From contig NZ_JACOPP010000001.1 in assembly GCF_014287895.1 (NCBI RefSeq), positions 1-64,000 on the forward strand: DNA of 64,000 nt. The letters are read 5' to 3'. This DNA is from Lawsonibacter hominis (GTDB taxonomy: Bacteria > Bacillota > Clostridia > Oscillospirales > Oscillospiraceae). Position numbers and translations under genes: made by a program. Position 1 is the stretch's first letter. Each line of letters opens with the position of its first letter. Positions 24,373 through 32,109 of the stretch are shown one piece after another. The notes below the pieces were generated by a model. The model had not been told where the DNA came from. It worked only from the letters and a program-made list of their open reading frames with translations, and searched no databases.

Positions 24373-25014
24373 TCAGCGGCCGCAGCGCTCCAAAAAGATC
24401 CGGATGTTCTCCGCCTCCTGCTCCGCATCCGCGTTCAGCCGGCCCATACGGTCGCACAGGCCCAGCAGCGCCACTTCCTCCAGGTCAGCGTTTTCCCGCA
24501 TCCCGTTCACGTCGGCAAAAGGCATTCCCTTCCCGACGAACAGGACCTGCATATGGTATCGGATCAAGGCGCACACCCGGCCGATTAGGTCCTGATCGGC
24601 CGAAAAGCACTGCAAAAACCGCCGGGCCAGTTCCGCACCCAAGGTTTCATGTCCGTAAGAGGTGATTTTCCCCTTTCGGACGCGGGTCGTATCCGGCTTT
24701 CCAACGTCATGGAGCAGCGCGGCCCACATCAGGGCCGCAGGATCTTTGCTCTCCGCCCGCCGCTTCGCCGCTTCATCCACCACCAGCATCGTATGGTTCC
24801 ATACGTTTCCCTCCGGATGATGGACCGGCGACTGCGCCGTGGTCTTCATCCGGCGCAGCGGCTCAAATTCGGGCGGAACCGCTCCCGCAAACAGCGCCTC
24901 CAGCGCTATGCTGGGCCGCAGGTCTTCCATCAGGCTCCGTTCCAGCGCGCGAAACAGCGCTTCCCGCTCCATAGTCTCAGACAGCTCGATCGCCCCCGTG
25001 TCCCTATTCCGCAT
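24373..25014 (-). CDS. HD-domain phosphohydrolase-like protein
   Basis: Up to 213 residues. The HD motif is clear: HHPEGNVWNHTMLV supplies the first His, ALLHDVGKP the His-Asp pair, and YGHETLGAELARRF and LIRYHMQV further ligands. The domain resembles the HD part of tRNA nucleotidyltransferases, so a phosphatase or phosphodiesterase activity on nucleotides is likely. The start is unsettled: ATG 25014 or ATG 24972, neither with a clear ribosome binding site. The gene is the nearest one downstream of the cobalamin riboswitch, 360 bp away. Confidence 0.72.
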   Translation of the reverse strand: MRNRDTGAIELSETMEREALFRALERSLMEDLRPSIALEALFAGAVPPEFEPLRRMKTTAQSPVHHPEGNVWNHTMLVVDEAAKRRAESKDPAALMWAALLHDVGKPDTTRVRKGKITSYGHETLGAELARRFLQCFSADQDLIGRVCALIRYHMQVLFVGKGMPFADVNGMRENADLEEVALLGLCDRMGRLNADAEQEAENIRIFLERCGR

Positions 25015-25288
25015 AATCGGGACTATTTTTATCGTCCCCTGTCCCCTGAGTAGTATTGCAGCCCCGCCGGCAGGTTATGCTCGAAACCCGCATCCTTTTT
25101 CCGCCGGTCCGGTCTGCGGCGCCCGCTTTTGGTATACGGAAAAACCAGGCGGACGGCCACCGCGCCCGGTAAGCGTTGCCCTTGCCCTCTGTTTTGGGGG
25201 GTGTTCGGGCTGGCTGGGCGGACTTTGGTCTTATTAGGGCAAGCGTGCTTCCGTCTGCGTCCCCGGCGTCCAAAACGACCCGTTACGG

Positions 25289-25330
25289 GGCTGAGAGCCG
25301 GCGTCTCAAGTGAGACGCCGGCTCTCAGCC
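25289..25330. repeat. Perfect 20-bp inverted repeat with 2-nt loop
   Basis: Arms 25289-25308 and 25311-25330 are exact reverse complements around AG. It lies between the riboswitch terminator and the HD gene. There is no T run on either strand, so it is not a standard terminator; such long palindromes often mark repeat families or extruded cruciforms. Confidence 0.7.
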
Positions 25331-25374
25331 AAGCAGGGAGGAAGAAAAAAGGGACTGCACCCAACCGCAGAGAC

Positions 25375-25593
25375 AAAACAAAACGCCTCCGGTCCCTGGA
25401 CCGCAGGCGGAAGCAGCGCACCCTGCAGATGGTGCGCATACGGCCGCCCCCGGTTCCGGCAGGGGTGTACGCCTTCCGACATGTATCTGACTTATCCCGT
25501 TTCCGGGCTTCACAGTGACCGACTCGTGGGGCATTGCACCCGCTTCCATGGCTGCCTGCCTAAGACAGGCTCGAACGACGTTATTGTATTGTC
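25375..25593 (-). promoter_or_regulatory. Cobalamin riboswitch with terminator
   Basis: The minus strand from about 25580 to 25470 shows the conserved core of the B12 riboswitch: GGGTGCAATGCCC, then GGTCACTGTGA, a small hairpin, and AAGTCAGATAC. Downstream an arm pair (25384-25409, one mismatch) is followed by TTTTGTTTTG, giving a terminator that B12 binding would favour. A consensus promoter precedes it. No B12-related gene follows; the next genes are HD-domain and tocopherol-cyclase-like proteins. The aptamer was recognised by eye from its conserved blocks. Confidence 0.7.
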
Positions 25594-25599
25594 TTTTAT

Positions 25600-25628
25600 A
25601 GTATACGCACAGCAAGACGCTCTGTAAA
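25600..25628 (-). promoter_or_regulatory. Sigma-A promoter of the riboswitch transcript
   Basis: On the minus strand TTTACA (25628-25623), 17-bp spacer, TATACT (25605-25600). Transcription would begin near 25593, just before the riboswitch aptamer. Confidence 0.75.
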
Positions 25629-25704
25629 GGGATATTTTTACGATATCTATGGAAAACTTCCACATCCTGCGCCAGTGCCCGGCGGTTTCGTCCGCAGCCG
25701 CGCG

Positions 25705-25746
25705 CAAAAAAACCGGAGCTGCGCCGCAAAGCGGCGCAGCTCCGGT
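25705..25746 (-). terminator. Strong terminator after the msmK-like gene
   Basis: A perfect 16-bp GC-rich stem (25712-25727 with 25731-25746, 3-nt loop) is followed on the minus strand by a run of seven Ts. It ends the sialic-acid/amino-sugar operon. Confidence 0.9.
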
Positions 25747-25808
25747 CCGGCTGCTCTCTGCTCCCCGCGGCTCGGCTCGGCCTGCGGCGCTCGGGGGCTG
25801 GGGCGCCC

Positions 25809-26933
25809 TTACAGACCCAGAAGATTCAGCTCGGTCTGGGGATCGAACAGGTGGATGAGCTCCGGCCGGAAGGTAAAGTGCACCTCGGAGCCGTACGGGA
25901 TGCCGCCGCGGTACTCGGCGGGCAGGTCGGTGGTGGGAATCCGCAGTACCACGTCCTTTTCCCCGGCCGTCACGTGCAGATGGACCTCGCTGCCCATCAT
26001 CTCGGACACATCCACCTTGCCGGTGATGGTGTGGCTTCCGGTATCCTTTGCAAAGGTAATGTGCTCGGGACGCACGCCCAGGGTCACGTCCATGGGAGAG
26101 ATCCCTCTGGCAGCCAGAGCCTTGCAGGTCTCCTCCGCCAAAGGCATCACCGCGCCGGCCACCGCCGCCTGATAGGTGTCGCCCGCCTTCTCCAGCTTGG
26201 CGTCGAAGAAATTCATCTGGGGGGAACCGATAAAGCCCGCCACAAAAACGTTGGCCGGATGGTCAAAGACCTCCTGCGGCGTGCCGATCTGCATGATGAA
26301 GCCGTCCTTCATGATCACGATGCGGTCGCCCAGCGTCATGGCCTCGGTCTGGTCATGCGTTACGTAAATAAAGGTGGTGTTGATGCGCTGACGAAGCTTG
26401 ATGATCTCCGCGCGCATCTGGTTGCGCAGCTTGGCGTCCAGATTGGACAGCGGTTCGTCCATCAGGAAGACCTGCGGGTCCCGAACGATGGCGCGGCCGA
26501 TGGCGACACGCTGCCGCTGGCCGCCGGAGAGCGCCTTGGGCTTGCGGTCCAGATACTGGGTGATATCCAGGATCTCGGCCGCCTCACGGACCTTCCGGTC
26601 GATTTCGTCCTTGGGCGTCTTGCGCAGCTTCAGGGCGAAGGCCATGTTTTCATAGACCGTCATGTGCGGGTAGAGCGCGTAGTTCTGGAAGACCATGGCG
26701 ATATCCCGGTCCTTGGGTTCCACGTCGTTCATCCGCTTGTCGCCGATGAACAGGTCGCCCTCGGAGATGTCCTCCAGTCCGGCCACCATCCGCAGGGTGG
26801 TGGACTTGCCGCAGCCGGAGGGGCCTACCAGCACGATGAATTCCTTATCCGCGATCTCCAGATTAAAGTCGTGGACGGCGGTCACCTTGTTGTCGTAGAT
26901 CTTTTTGATGTTCTTCAGGGTCACAGTTGCCAT
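25809..26933 (-). CDS. msmK: Sugar ABC transporter ATP-binding protein, MsmK/UgpC type
   Basis: 374-residue ATPase of the MalK/UgpC/MsmK group. It has Walker A GPSGCGKSTTLRMVAGLE, signature ALSGGQRQRVAIGRAI, Walker B FLMDEPLSNLDAKLR, H-loop THDQTEAMTLGDRIVIM, and a C-terminal TOBE/OB region (about 240-365). These ATPases often serve several sugar permeases. Here it is the last gene after nagA, and the permeases at 30080-31924 lack an ATPase of their own, so it probably energises sialic acid uptake. The start chosen (MATVTLKN, 26933) fits the family although no strong ribosome binding site is visible. Confidence 0.9.
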   Translation of the reverse strand: MATVTLKNIKKIYDNKVTAVHDFNLEIADKEFIVLVGPSGCGKSTTLRMVAGLEDISEGDLFIGDKRMNDVEPKDRDIAMVFQNYALYPHMTVYENMAFALKLRKTPKDEIDRKVREAAEILDITQYLDRKPKALSGGQRQRVAIGRAIVRDPQVFLMDEPLSNLDAKLRNQMRAEIIKLRQRINTTFIYVTHDQTEAMTLGDRIVIMKDGFIMQIGTPQEVFDHPANVFVAGFIGSPQMNFFDAKLEKAGDTYQAAVAGAVMPLAEETCKALAARGISPMDVTLGVRPEHITFAKDTGSHTITGKVDVSEMMGSEVHLHVTAGEKDVVLRIPTTDLPAEYRGGIPYGSEVHFTFRPELIHLFDPQTELNLLGL

Positions 26934-26939
26934 GCGCAT

Positions 26940-27119
26940 GGGCCGTAAGGGCAGAGCCTTCGCACCTACCCCCTTGTCCGCAGGCGCTTGGTCCTGCGGA
27001 CGTTACGACAGGTCTCCACACTGCCGCACCGCCGGCCCGGCGGGGTTTTCCTCCTTTTTTACGGCTCCCCCATTTCTATTGAAATGGAGTAGAAATGGGA
27101 TGCCTTTTTATGGGGGTCT
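26940..27119 (-). promoter_or_regulatory. Spacer between nagA and the msmK-like gene, with hairpins
   Basis: 180 bp without a gene. It contains an inverted repeat CCCATTTCTA/TAGAAATGGG (27069-27099) and GTCCGCAGG/CCTGCGGAC around 26977-27001. These may stabilise or attenuate the mRNA between nagA and msmK. An AAGGAGG near 27050 has no start codon at a suitable distance. Confidence 0.4.
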
Positions 27120-28247
27120 CTATCCTTCACCGCGGACCAGTTCGCCGCGGAAGAAGACATCCTTGAGCTCCAGACGTTCATCCAGAATGACTACATTGGC
27201 TCGCTTGCCAGGCTCCAGGCTGCCGCACCGGCTGTAAATGCCGATAGCGCGGGCCGGATTGACCGCCGCGGCGCGCACCGCGGCATGCAGCGGGATCCCA
27301 AAGGATACGGCGGTTTTCAGACAGCCCATCAGGTCGGTGACCGAACCGGCGATGGTGCCGTCCGCCAGCGTAGCGAGCTTGCCCTTCACGGTCACATCCT
27401 GTCCGCCCAGAGTATATTGCCCGTCCGGCATACCGGCCGCCCGCATGGAGTCGGAAATGAGGATCACGCGCTGCTCACCGAACATTTTAAACACCGAGCG
27501 CACCACTGCCGGGTGGATGTGTATGCCGTCACAGATCAGCTCCACCATACAGCCCGGCGTATCCAGCGCCGCACCCACTACGCCGGGGGCGCGGTGGGAA
27601 AAGGGCGGCATGGCGTTGAACAGGTGGGTCACCTGCCGGGCGCCCAGACGAAAGGCCTCCATGGCGGTATCATAATCCGCGGTCGTATGCGCCAGGGAGA
27701 CCGTGACGATCTCCTCCACCGCCTCGATGAATTCCATGGCGCCGGGCAGTTCCGGGGCCACCGACACCAGCTTCACCAGCCCCTTGGACTCCGCCAGCAG
27801 CCGCCGCAGCAGCGCCGGATCGGGATCGCGCAGCCAGTCGCCGTTTTGGGCGCCCTTTTTGGCCCGGGACAGGAAGGGCCCTTCCAGGTTCACCCCGCAC
27901 AGGGCCGCGCCGGGCCGGTCGGCCTCCCGATGGGCGGCCGCTACCCGGCAGATCCGGATCAGCTGATCCTCCAGCAGGGTCATGCCCGCGGGACAGATCT
28001 GGGTCACCCCCCTGGAAAGCTCGTACTTTGCCATGGTCTCCAGGCCCCCGGCGTCACCGTCGGAGAAGTCCTGACCCTTGCAGCCATGGAAGTGCAGGTC
28101 GGTCAGACCCGGGATCACATAGCAGCCTGCGGCGTCGTAGATCTTGCCGTCGCTGCTGGAGTCGGAAAGGAGCCGCCCGTCGAAGCACACATCCCGCCGG
28201 AGAAAGCCCTCATGCAAATCAAAGACCTGACCGCCGGTTATCCGCAT
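27120..28247 (-). CDS. nagA: N-acetylglucosamine-6-phosphate deacetylase
   Basis: 375-residue amidohydrolase converting GlcNAc-6-phosphate to glucosamine-6-phosphate and acetate. Landmarks: LTDLHFHGCKGQDFSDGD with the first metal ligands, NLEGPFLSRAKKGAQN (Glu ligand), SLAHTTADYDTAM, NAMPPFSHRAPGVVGAAL, and catalytic Asp in LISDSMRAAGMPDGQY. The start ATG follows AGGTGAGACGGT and overlaps nagB by 10 bp. It performs the step between the kinase and NagB in sialic acid and GlcNAc breakdown. Confidence 0.93.
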   Translation of the reverse strand: MRITGGQVFDLHEGFLRRDVCFDGRLLSDSSSDGKIYDAAGCYVIPGLTDLHFHGCKGQDFSDGDAGGLETMAKYELSRGVTQICPAGMTLLEDQLIRICRVAAAHREADRPGAALCGVNLEGPFLSRAKKGAQNGDWLRDPDPALLRRLLAESKGLVKLVSVAPELPGAMEFIEAVEEIVTVSLAHTTADYDTAMEAFRLGARQVTHLFNAMPPFSHRAPGVVGAALDTPGCMVELICDGIHIHPAVVRSVFKMFGEQRVILISDSMRAAGMPDGQYTLGGQDVTVKGKLATLADGTIAGSVTDLMGCLKTAVSFGIPLHAAVRAAAVNPARAIGIYSRCGSLEPGKRANVVILDERLELKDVFFRGELVRGEG

Positions 28248-28990
28248 ACCGTCTCACCTGCCTCAGCCAGCTTGTGCAGCGCAGCCTTGTCGCCCACCAG
28301 CGTCACGTCGGGGTGCAGCTGCAGCACGGAGGCGGGCACCTGCTTGGTAACGGGACCGCAGAACGCCTGGTACACCGCTTCCGCCTTTTCCTCGCCGTTG
28401 ACGACGATGAGGATGCGCCGGGCGTTCATGATGTTCTTGATCCCCATGCTCAGGGCATGGCGCGGTACCTCATCCCGGCTGGCAAAGAAGCGGGCGTTGG
28501 CCTCGATGGTGTTCTCCGTCAGGCTGACCAGGTGGGTCTCCAGGCCGAAGTCGTCCCCCGGCTCGTTGAATGCGATATGCCCGTTGCGCCCCATGCCCAG
28601 CAGCTGCAGGTCGATCCCGCCCAGATCCCGGATGAGCTTGTTGTAAGCGGCGCACTCGACGGCCGGGTCTTTGGCCAGTCCGTTGAGCACATGGGTATTT
28701 TCCGGCTTGATATCGATATGGTCAAACAGGTTGGTCTGCATGAAATAGCGGTAGCTCTGCTCATGATGGGGGGACAGGCCCAGATACTCATCCAGATTCA
28801 CGGAGCGAACCTCTGCAAAGCTCAGATCGCCCTTCTGAAACCACTCCACCAACTGCTGGTAAGTGCCCACGGGGGTTCCCCCGGTGGCCAGTCCCAGCAC
28901 ACAGTCCGGCTTATAAATGACCTGGGCGGAGATGATATTGGCCGCCCGGCGGCTCATGGCCTGATAGGTTTCTGCCTGATAGATGCGCAT
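28238..28990 (-). CDS. nagB: Glucosamine-6-phosphate deaminase
   Basis: 250-residue enzyme making fructose-6-phosphate and ammonia from glucosamine-6-phosphate. Motifs: LGLATGGTPVGTYQ phosphate loop, VNLDEYLGL with the catalytic Asp, and GMGRNGHIAFNEPG with the ring-opening His. I chose the ATG at 28990 (MRIYQAETY), behind GAGGTG, over the ATG seven codons earlier. It overlaps nagA and is separated from nanA by a strong terminator-like hairpin. Confidence 0.93.
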   Translation of the reverse strand: MRIYQAETYQAMSRRAANIISAQVIYKPDCVLGLATGGTPVGTYQQLVEWFQKGDLSFAEVRSVNLDEYLGLSPHHEQSYRYFMQTNLFDHIDIKPENTHVLNGLAKDPAVECAAYNKLIRDLGGIDLQLLGMGRNGHIAFNEPGDDFGLETHLVSLTENTIEANARFFASRDEVPRHALSMGIKNIMNARRILIVVNGEEKAEAVYQAFCGPVTKQVPASVLQLHPDVTLVGDKAALHKLAEAGETVCG

Positions 28991-29041
28991 GTCGATCGAC
29001 ACCTCAGTCACTCGGGCGCAGAAGGCAGCCCGGTATTTTTA

Positions 29042-29074
29042 GAAAAAGAGGGCGGGCGCATCCTGCGCCCGCCC
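29042..29074 (-). terminator. Terminator between nanA and nagB
   Basis: An 11-bp perfect GC stem (29050-29060 with 29064-29074) is followed on the minus strand by TCTTTTTCT. It should lower transcription of nagB-nagA-msmK relative to nanA. Confidence 0.85.
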
Positions 29075-29094
29075 TTGGGCGCTTGCACGGGGGA

Positions 29095-30000
29095 TCAGCA
29101 GTAGGTTTTGACGGCTGCGGCGATCATGGCCGCGGCCTCGTCCACCACGGCGGCATCGCTGCCGGCGAGCGCGGGCAGCGGCTTGCGGACGCTGCCGCAG
29201 TGCACCCCGTTTTGGTCCAGGATGGCCTTCATTACGGCGTACAGATTGCCGTGGGCGGAGCACATCTTGTAAATGATGCGGCAGATCTCGTTCTGAATCT
29301 GGCGCGCGGTCTCCATCTCGCCCTTGCGGAAGCAGTCATATACCTTCAGGAAGAGCTCCGGCATGACGGCATAGGTGCCGCCGATCCCGGCGCAGGCCCC
29401 CATGGCCAGGCCGGAGACATACTGCTCGTCGGGGCCGTTGAAGACGATGACGCCCTCGTCCCGCCACATCTGGATATCCTGGGCAGGCATGGAGGAATTC
29501 TTTACGCCGATGACCCGGGGATTCTTCTTCATCTCCCGCAGCAGGGACGGGGTCAATGCCACGCCGGCCAGCTGGGGGATATTATAGATGATAAAATCCG
29601 TATTGGGCGCGGCGGCGGAGATATCGTTCCAGTACTGGGCGATGGCGTACTCGGGCAGGTGGAAGTAGATGGGCGGGATGGAGGCGATCGCGTCCACCCC
29701 CAGGCCTTCGGCATGGGCGGCCAGTATCCGGCTGTCCGCAGTATTGTTGCAGGCCACGTGGGCGATGACCGCGATCTTTCCTTTGGCCTGGGCCATCACG
29801 TTCTCCAGCACCGTCTTGCGCTCGTCAACGCTCTGGTAAATGCATTCGCCGGAGGAGCCGCCTACGTACAGGCCGTTGACGCCCTTTTCGATGAGATAAC
29901 GGGTCAATTCCTGCACCCGCTGAGGGGAAACGGTCCCCTGGTCGTCGTAACAGGCGTAAAACGCCGGGATCACGCCGCTGTATTTCTTCAAATCGCTCAT
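29095..30000 (-). CDS. nanA: N-acetylneuraminate lyase
   Basis: 301-residue DapA/NanA-family class I aldolase. It has GGSSGECIYQS (carbonyl-binding loop), the Tyr in FIIYNIPQLAG and the Schiff-base Lys in VIGVKNSS. Assignment as sialic acid lyase (Neu5Ac to ManNAc and pyruvate) rests on the operon: sugar ABC transporter, nagAB, an AGE-type epimerase. The ATG at 30000 follows AGAAGGATC. The family also includes dihydrodipicolinate synthase, but lysine genes are absent here. Confidence 0.87.
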   Translation of the reverse strand: MSDLKKYSGVIPAFYACYDDQGTVSPQRVQELTRYLIEKGVNGLYVGGSSGECIYQSVDERKTVLENVMAQAKGKIAVIAHVACNNTADSRILAAHAEGLGVDAIASIPPIYFHLPEYAIAQYWNDISAAAPNTDFIIYNIPQLAGVALTPSLLREMKKNPRVIGVKNSSMPAQDIQMWRDEGVIVFNGPDEQYVSGLAMGACAGIGGTYAVMPELFLKVYDCFRKGEMETARQIQNEICRIIYKMCSAHGNLYAVMKAILDQNGVHCGSVRKPLPALAGSDAAVVDEAAAMIAAAVKTYC

Positions 30001-30079
30001 TATAATGATCCTTCTCTCATTGGATATTGTACAACATTCATCATCAAGATGCAAGTACTCAAGCACGTTTCTCCACGTC

Positions 30080-31003
30080 TCAGCCCTTCACCGCGCCCAT
30101 CGTGATCCCCTTGGTAAAATACTTCTGGAAGATGAGGAACACGATGATGATGGGAATGGCGGCCAGCGCGGCTCCCGCCATCAAAAGTCCCATATCCACA
30201 GTGGTCTCCGCCTGCAGGGTCGCAATGCCCAGGGAGATGGTGAAGTTGGAATTGCTGGACAGCATGACCAGCTGCATAAAGTAGTCGTTCCAGGAGTTGA
30301 TGAAGGTGAAGATCGCCAGTGCGCCGATGCCCGGCTTGACCATGGGCAGGACGATCGTGATGAAGGTCTTCGCCTCATTGGCGCCGTCCACGCGGGCGGC
30401 CTCCAGAATCTCTCCCGGGATGCCCTCGCAGAACTGCTTCATCAGGAACACGCCGAAGGGCCAGCCCACCGTTGGGAAGATCACGGCCCACAGACTGTTG
30501 ACGAGGTTGAGCGCGGCCATCTCCTTGATCAGCGGAATGAGGATGACCTGCTTGGGCAGGGCCATGGCGCATACGATCAGGGAGAACAACAGCGTACGGC
30601 CCACAAAGCGCTTCTTGGCCAATGCGTAGCCCGCCATGGCGGCGGTGATGCAGGTGAGGATCATGGCCATGACCGACATAAACACCGTATTCACCAGCCA
30701 GCGGATGGCGCCTGGTACGATGGGGCCGGTGGAAAACACCAGGGGATCGCCGTTTGCGTCCTGCGCGAAGGGGACGTGCAGTTCCCACAGAGGAGCAGAG
30801 CGCTTGGCAAACAGCTTTTCAAAGTTGGTGGTCACCCACTCGGTGGGAAACAGCTTTGGTTCCGCGGCATAGATGTCCTGGGCGGACTTAAACGAACCGG
30901 TGACAATCCAATAGAGCGGGAACAGGAACAACAGCGCCAGCACGATGAGGATAAGGATGCTGGCGATCCGATAGGCCTTGGTGCGCCCGGATCCGATTTT
31001 CAT
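30080..31003 (-). CDS. Carbohydrate ABC transporter permease (MalG-like)
   Basis: 307-residue inner-membrane permease with six helices. The EAA loop EAARVDGANEAKTFITIVLP, which docks the ATPase, is near residue 205. It forms a heterodimer with the MalF-like permease immediately upstream. The ATG follows GGGGGGAG. Downstream comes nanA after 80 bp. It is probably a sialic acid (or sialoglycan fragment) importer. Confidence 0.9.
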   Translation of the reverse strand: MKIGSGRTKAYRIASILILIVLALLFLFPLYWIVTGSFKSAQDIYAAEPKLFPTEWVTTNFEKLFAKRSAPLWELHVPFAQDANGDPLVFSTGPIVPGAIRWLVNTVFMSVMAMILTCITAAMAGYALAKKRFVGRTLLFSLIVCAMALPKQVILIPLIKEMAALNLVNSLWAVIFPTVGWPFGVFLMKQFCEGIPGEILEAARVDGANEAKTFITIVLPMVKPGIGALAIFTFINSWNDYFMQLVMLSSNSNFTISLGIATLQAETTVDMGLLMAGAALAAIPIIIVFLIFQKYFTKGITMGAVKG

Positions 31004-31018
31004 TACTCCGCTCCCCCC

Positions 31019-31924
31019 TTACTTCTCTTTGGCCAGCCGGAACTGAACGGCGGACAGCAGGCCGATGAAGATGGCCAGTACCACGCCCATGGCGTTGGCA
31101 TAGCCGAAGTGGCCCGCCTGCTCCGTCAGCTTGAAGGCGGTCCAGTAGATATAGAACATGACCGTGTTGGTGTCGGAGCCGCCCTGGGTCAGCAGCTGGA
31201 TCAGGGCGAAACACTGGAAGGAATTGATGGTGGTGATGACCAGGATATAGAGGGTGGTGGGCATCATCTGGGCCCACTTGACCCGCCAGAAGACCTGGAA
31301 ATGATTGGCCCCGTCCACCTGGGCCGCCTCCACCAGGGACTGATCCACGTTGCCCAGGGCGGAGACGTAGAGGACGATGGGCTGGCCCACCGAGGTGGTA
31401 AACAGGATCAGGATGATGCACCAGATGGCAAACCGGGAATCGCCCAGCCAGTTGATGGTATCCGCTCCGACGCCTTTCAAAATCTGGTTGAAGATGCCGT
31501 TATAGTTGTCGTACATCCACTTCCACACCACGGTGACGGCCACGGAGCCGGTGACCACGGGCAGGTAGAAGATGCAGCGGAACGCGGAGAGCACGGGGCC
31601 CTTCAGCTTATAGATGGCCGAGGCCACCCACAGGGAGAACGCACACACCGTCGGCACGGACACGATGACGATCAGGAAGGTATTCTTCAAGGCCTTCAGA
31701 AAGGTCACGTCCTGCCACAGATCGATAAAGTTTTTCAGTCCCACGAATTGGACGTCGCCAGGGTGCATATTGGCGTTGGTAAAGCTGTTGAAGATACAAA
31801 TGACCATGGGGATGATAACAAATCCCAGGAAAAAGATCAGGCTGGGCAGCAGAAACAGATAACCGGAGATGGTCTCCCGGCGTACCAATGCCCGGCTCAT
31901 CGTGGTTTGGGGCTGTTTGGCCAA
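31019..31924 (-). CDS. Carbohydrate ABC transporter permease (MalF-like)
   Basis: 301-residue permease with six helices and an EAA loop EAAQVDGANHFQVFWRVKWA. The start is a TTG (31924) behind GAGGAG, giving MAKQPQTTMSR; an internal ATG eight codons later is less well placed. It works with the next permease and the lipoprotein at 32110-33480. Confidence 0.9.
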   Translation of the reverse strand: MAKQPQTTMSRALVRRETISGYLFLLPSLIFFLGFVIIPMVICIFNSFTNANMHPGDVQFVGLKNFIDLWQDVTFLKALKNTFLIVIVSVPTVCAFSLWVASAIYKLKGPVLSAFRCIFYLPVVTGSVAVTVVWKWMYDNYNGIFNQILKGVGADTINWLGDSRFAIWCIILILFTTSVGQPIVLYVSALGNVDQSLVEAAQVDGANHFQVFWRVKWAQMMPTTLYILVITTINSFQCFALIQLLTQGGSDTNTVMFYIYWTAFKLTEQAGHFGYANAMGVVLAIFIGLLSAVQFRLAKEK

Positions 31925-32031
31925 AATAGACCGCTCCTCTCTCTCGAAGTGGATTTATGGGTGGGGGTACGCACCGAAGGCCCGGCGGAACCGGGCCGTC
32001 CATGCATAGCCCCATCCGGGAGGAAAAGACA

Positions 32032-32064
32032 CGCCCCTTCCCCGCGCGGGGCGGGGAAGGGGCG
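32032..32064 (-). terminator. Hairpin between binding-protein and permease genes
   Basis: A 12-bp GC stem (32032-32043 with 32053-32064) is followed on the minus strand by GTGTCTTTTCC. An attenuator at this place is common in sugar ABC operons and allows more binding protein than permease to be made. Confidence 0.65.
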
Positions 32065-32109
32065 CGCGAACCCGTTTGCGAATCAGGTCACTTACCGTTT
32101 GACTGGATC

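Noticed and set aside
25004..25439. Open frames on the minus strand between the riboswitch and the HD gene (about 89 and 136 codons)
   Set aside because: They start inside the riboswitch terminator region or lack ribosome binding sites, have Arg/Pro-rich compositions typical of GC-rich noncoding frames, and match no family I know.
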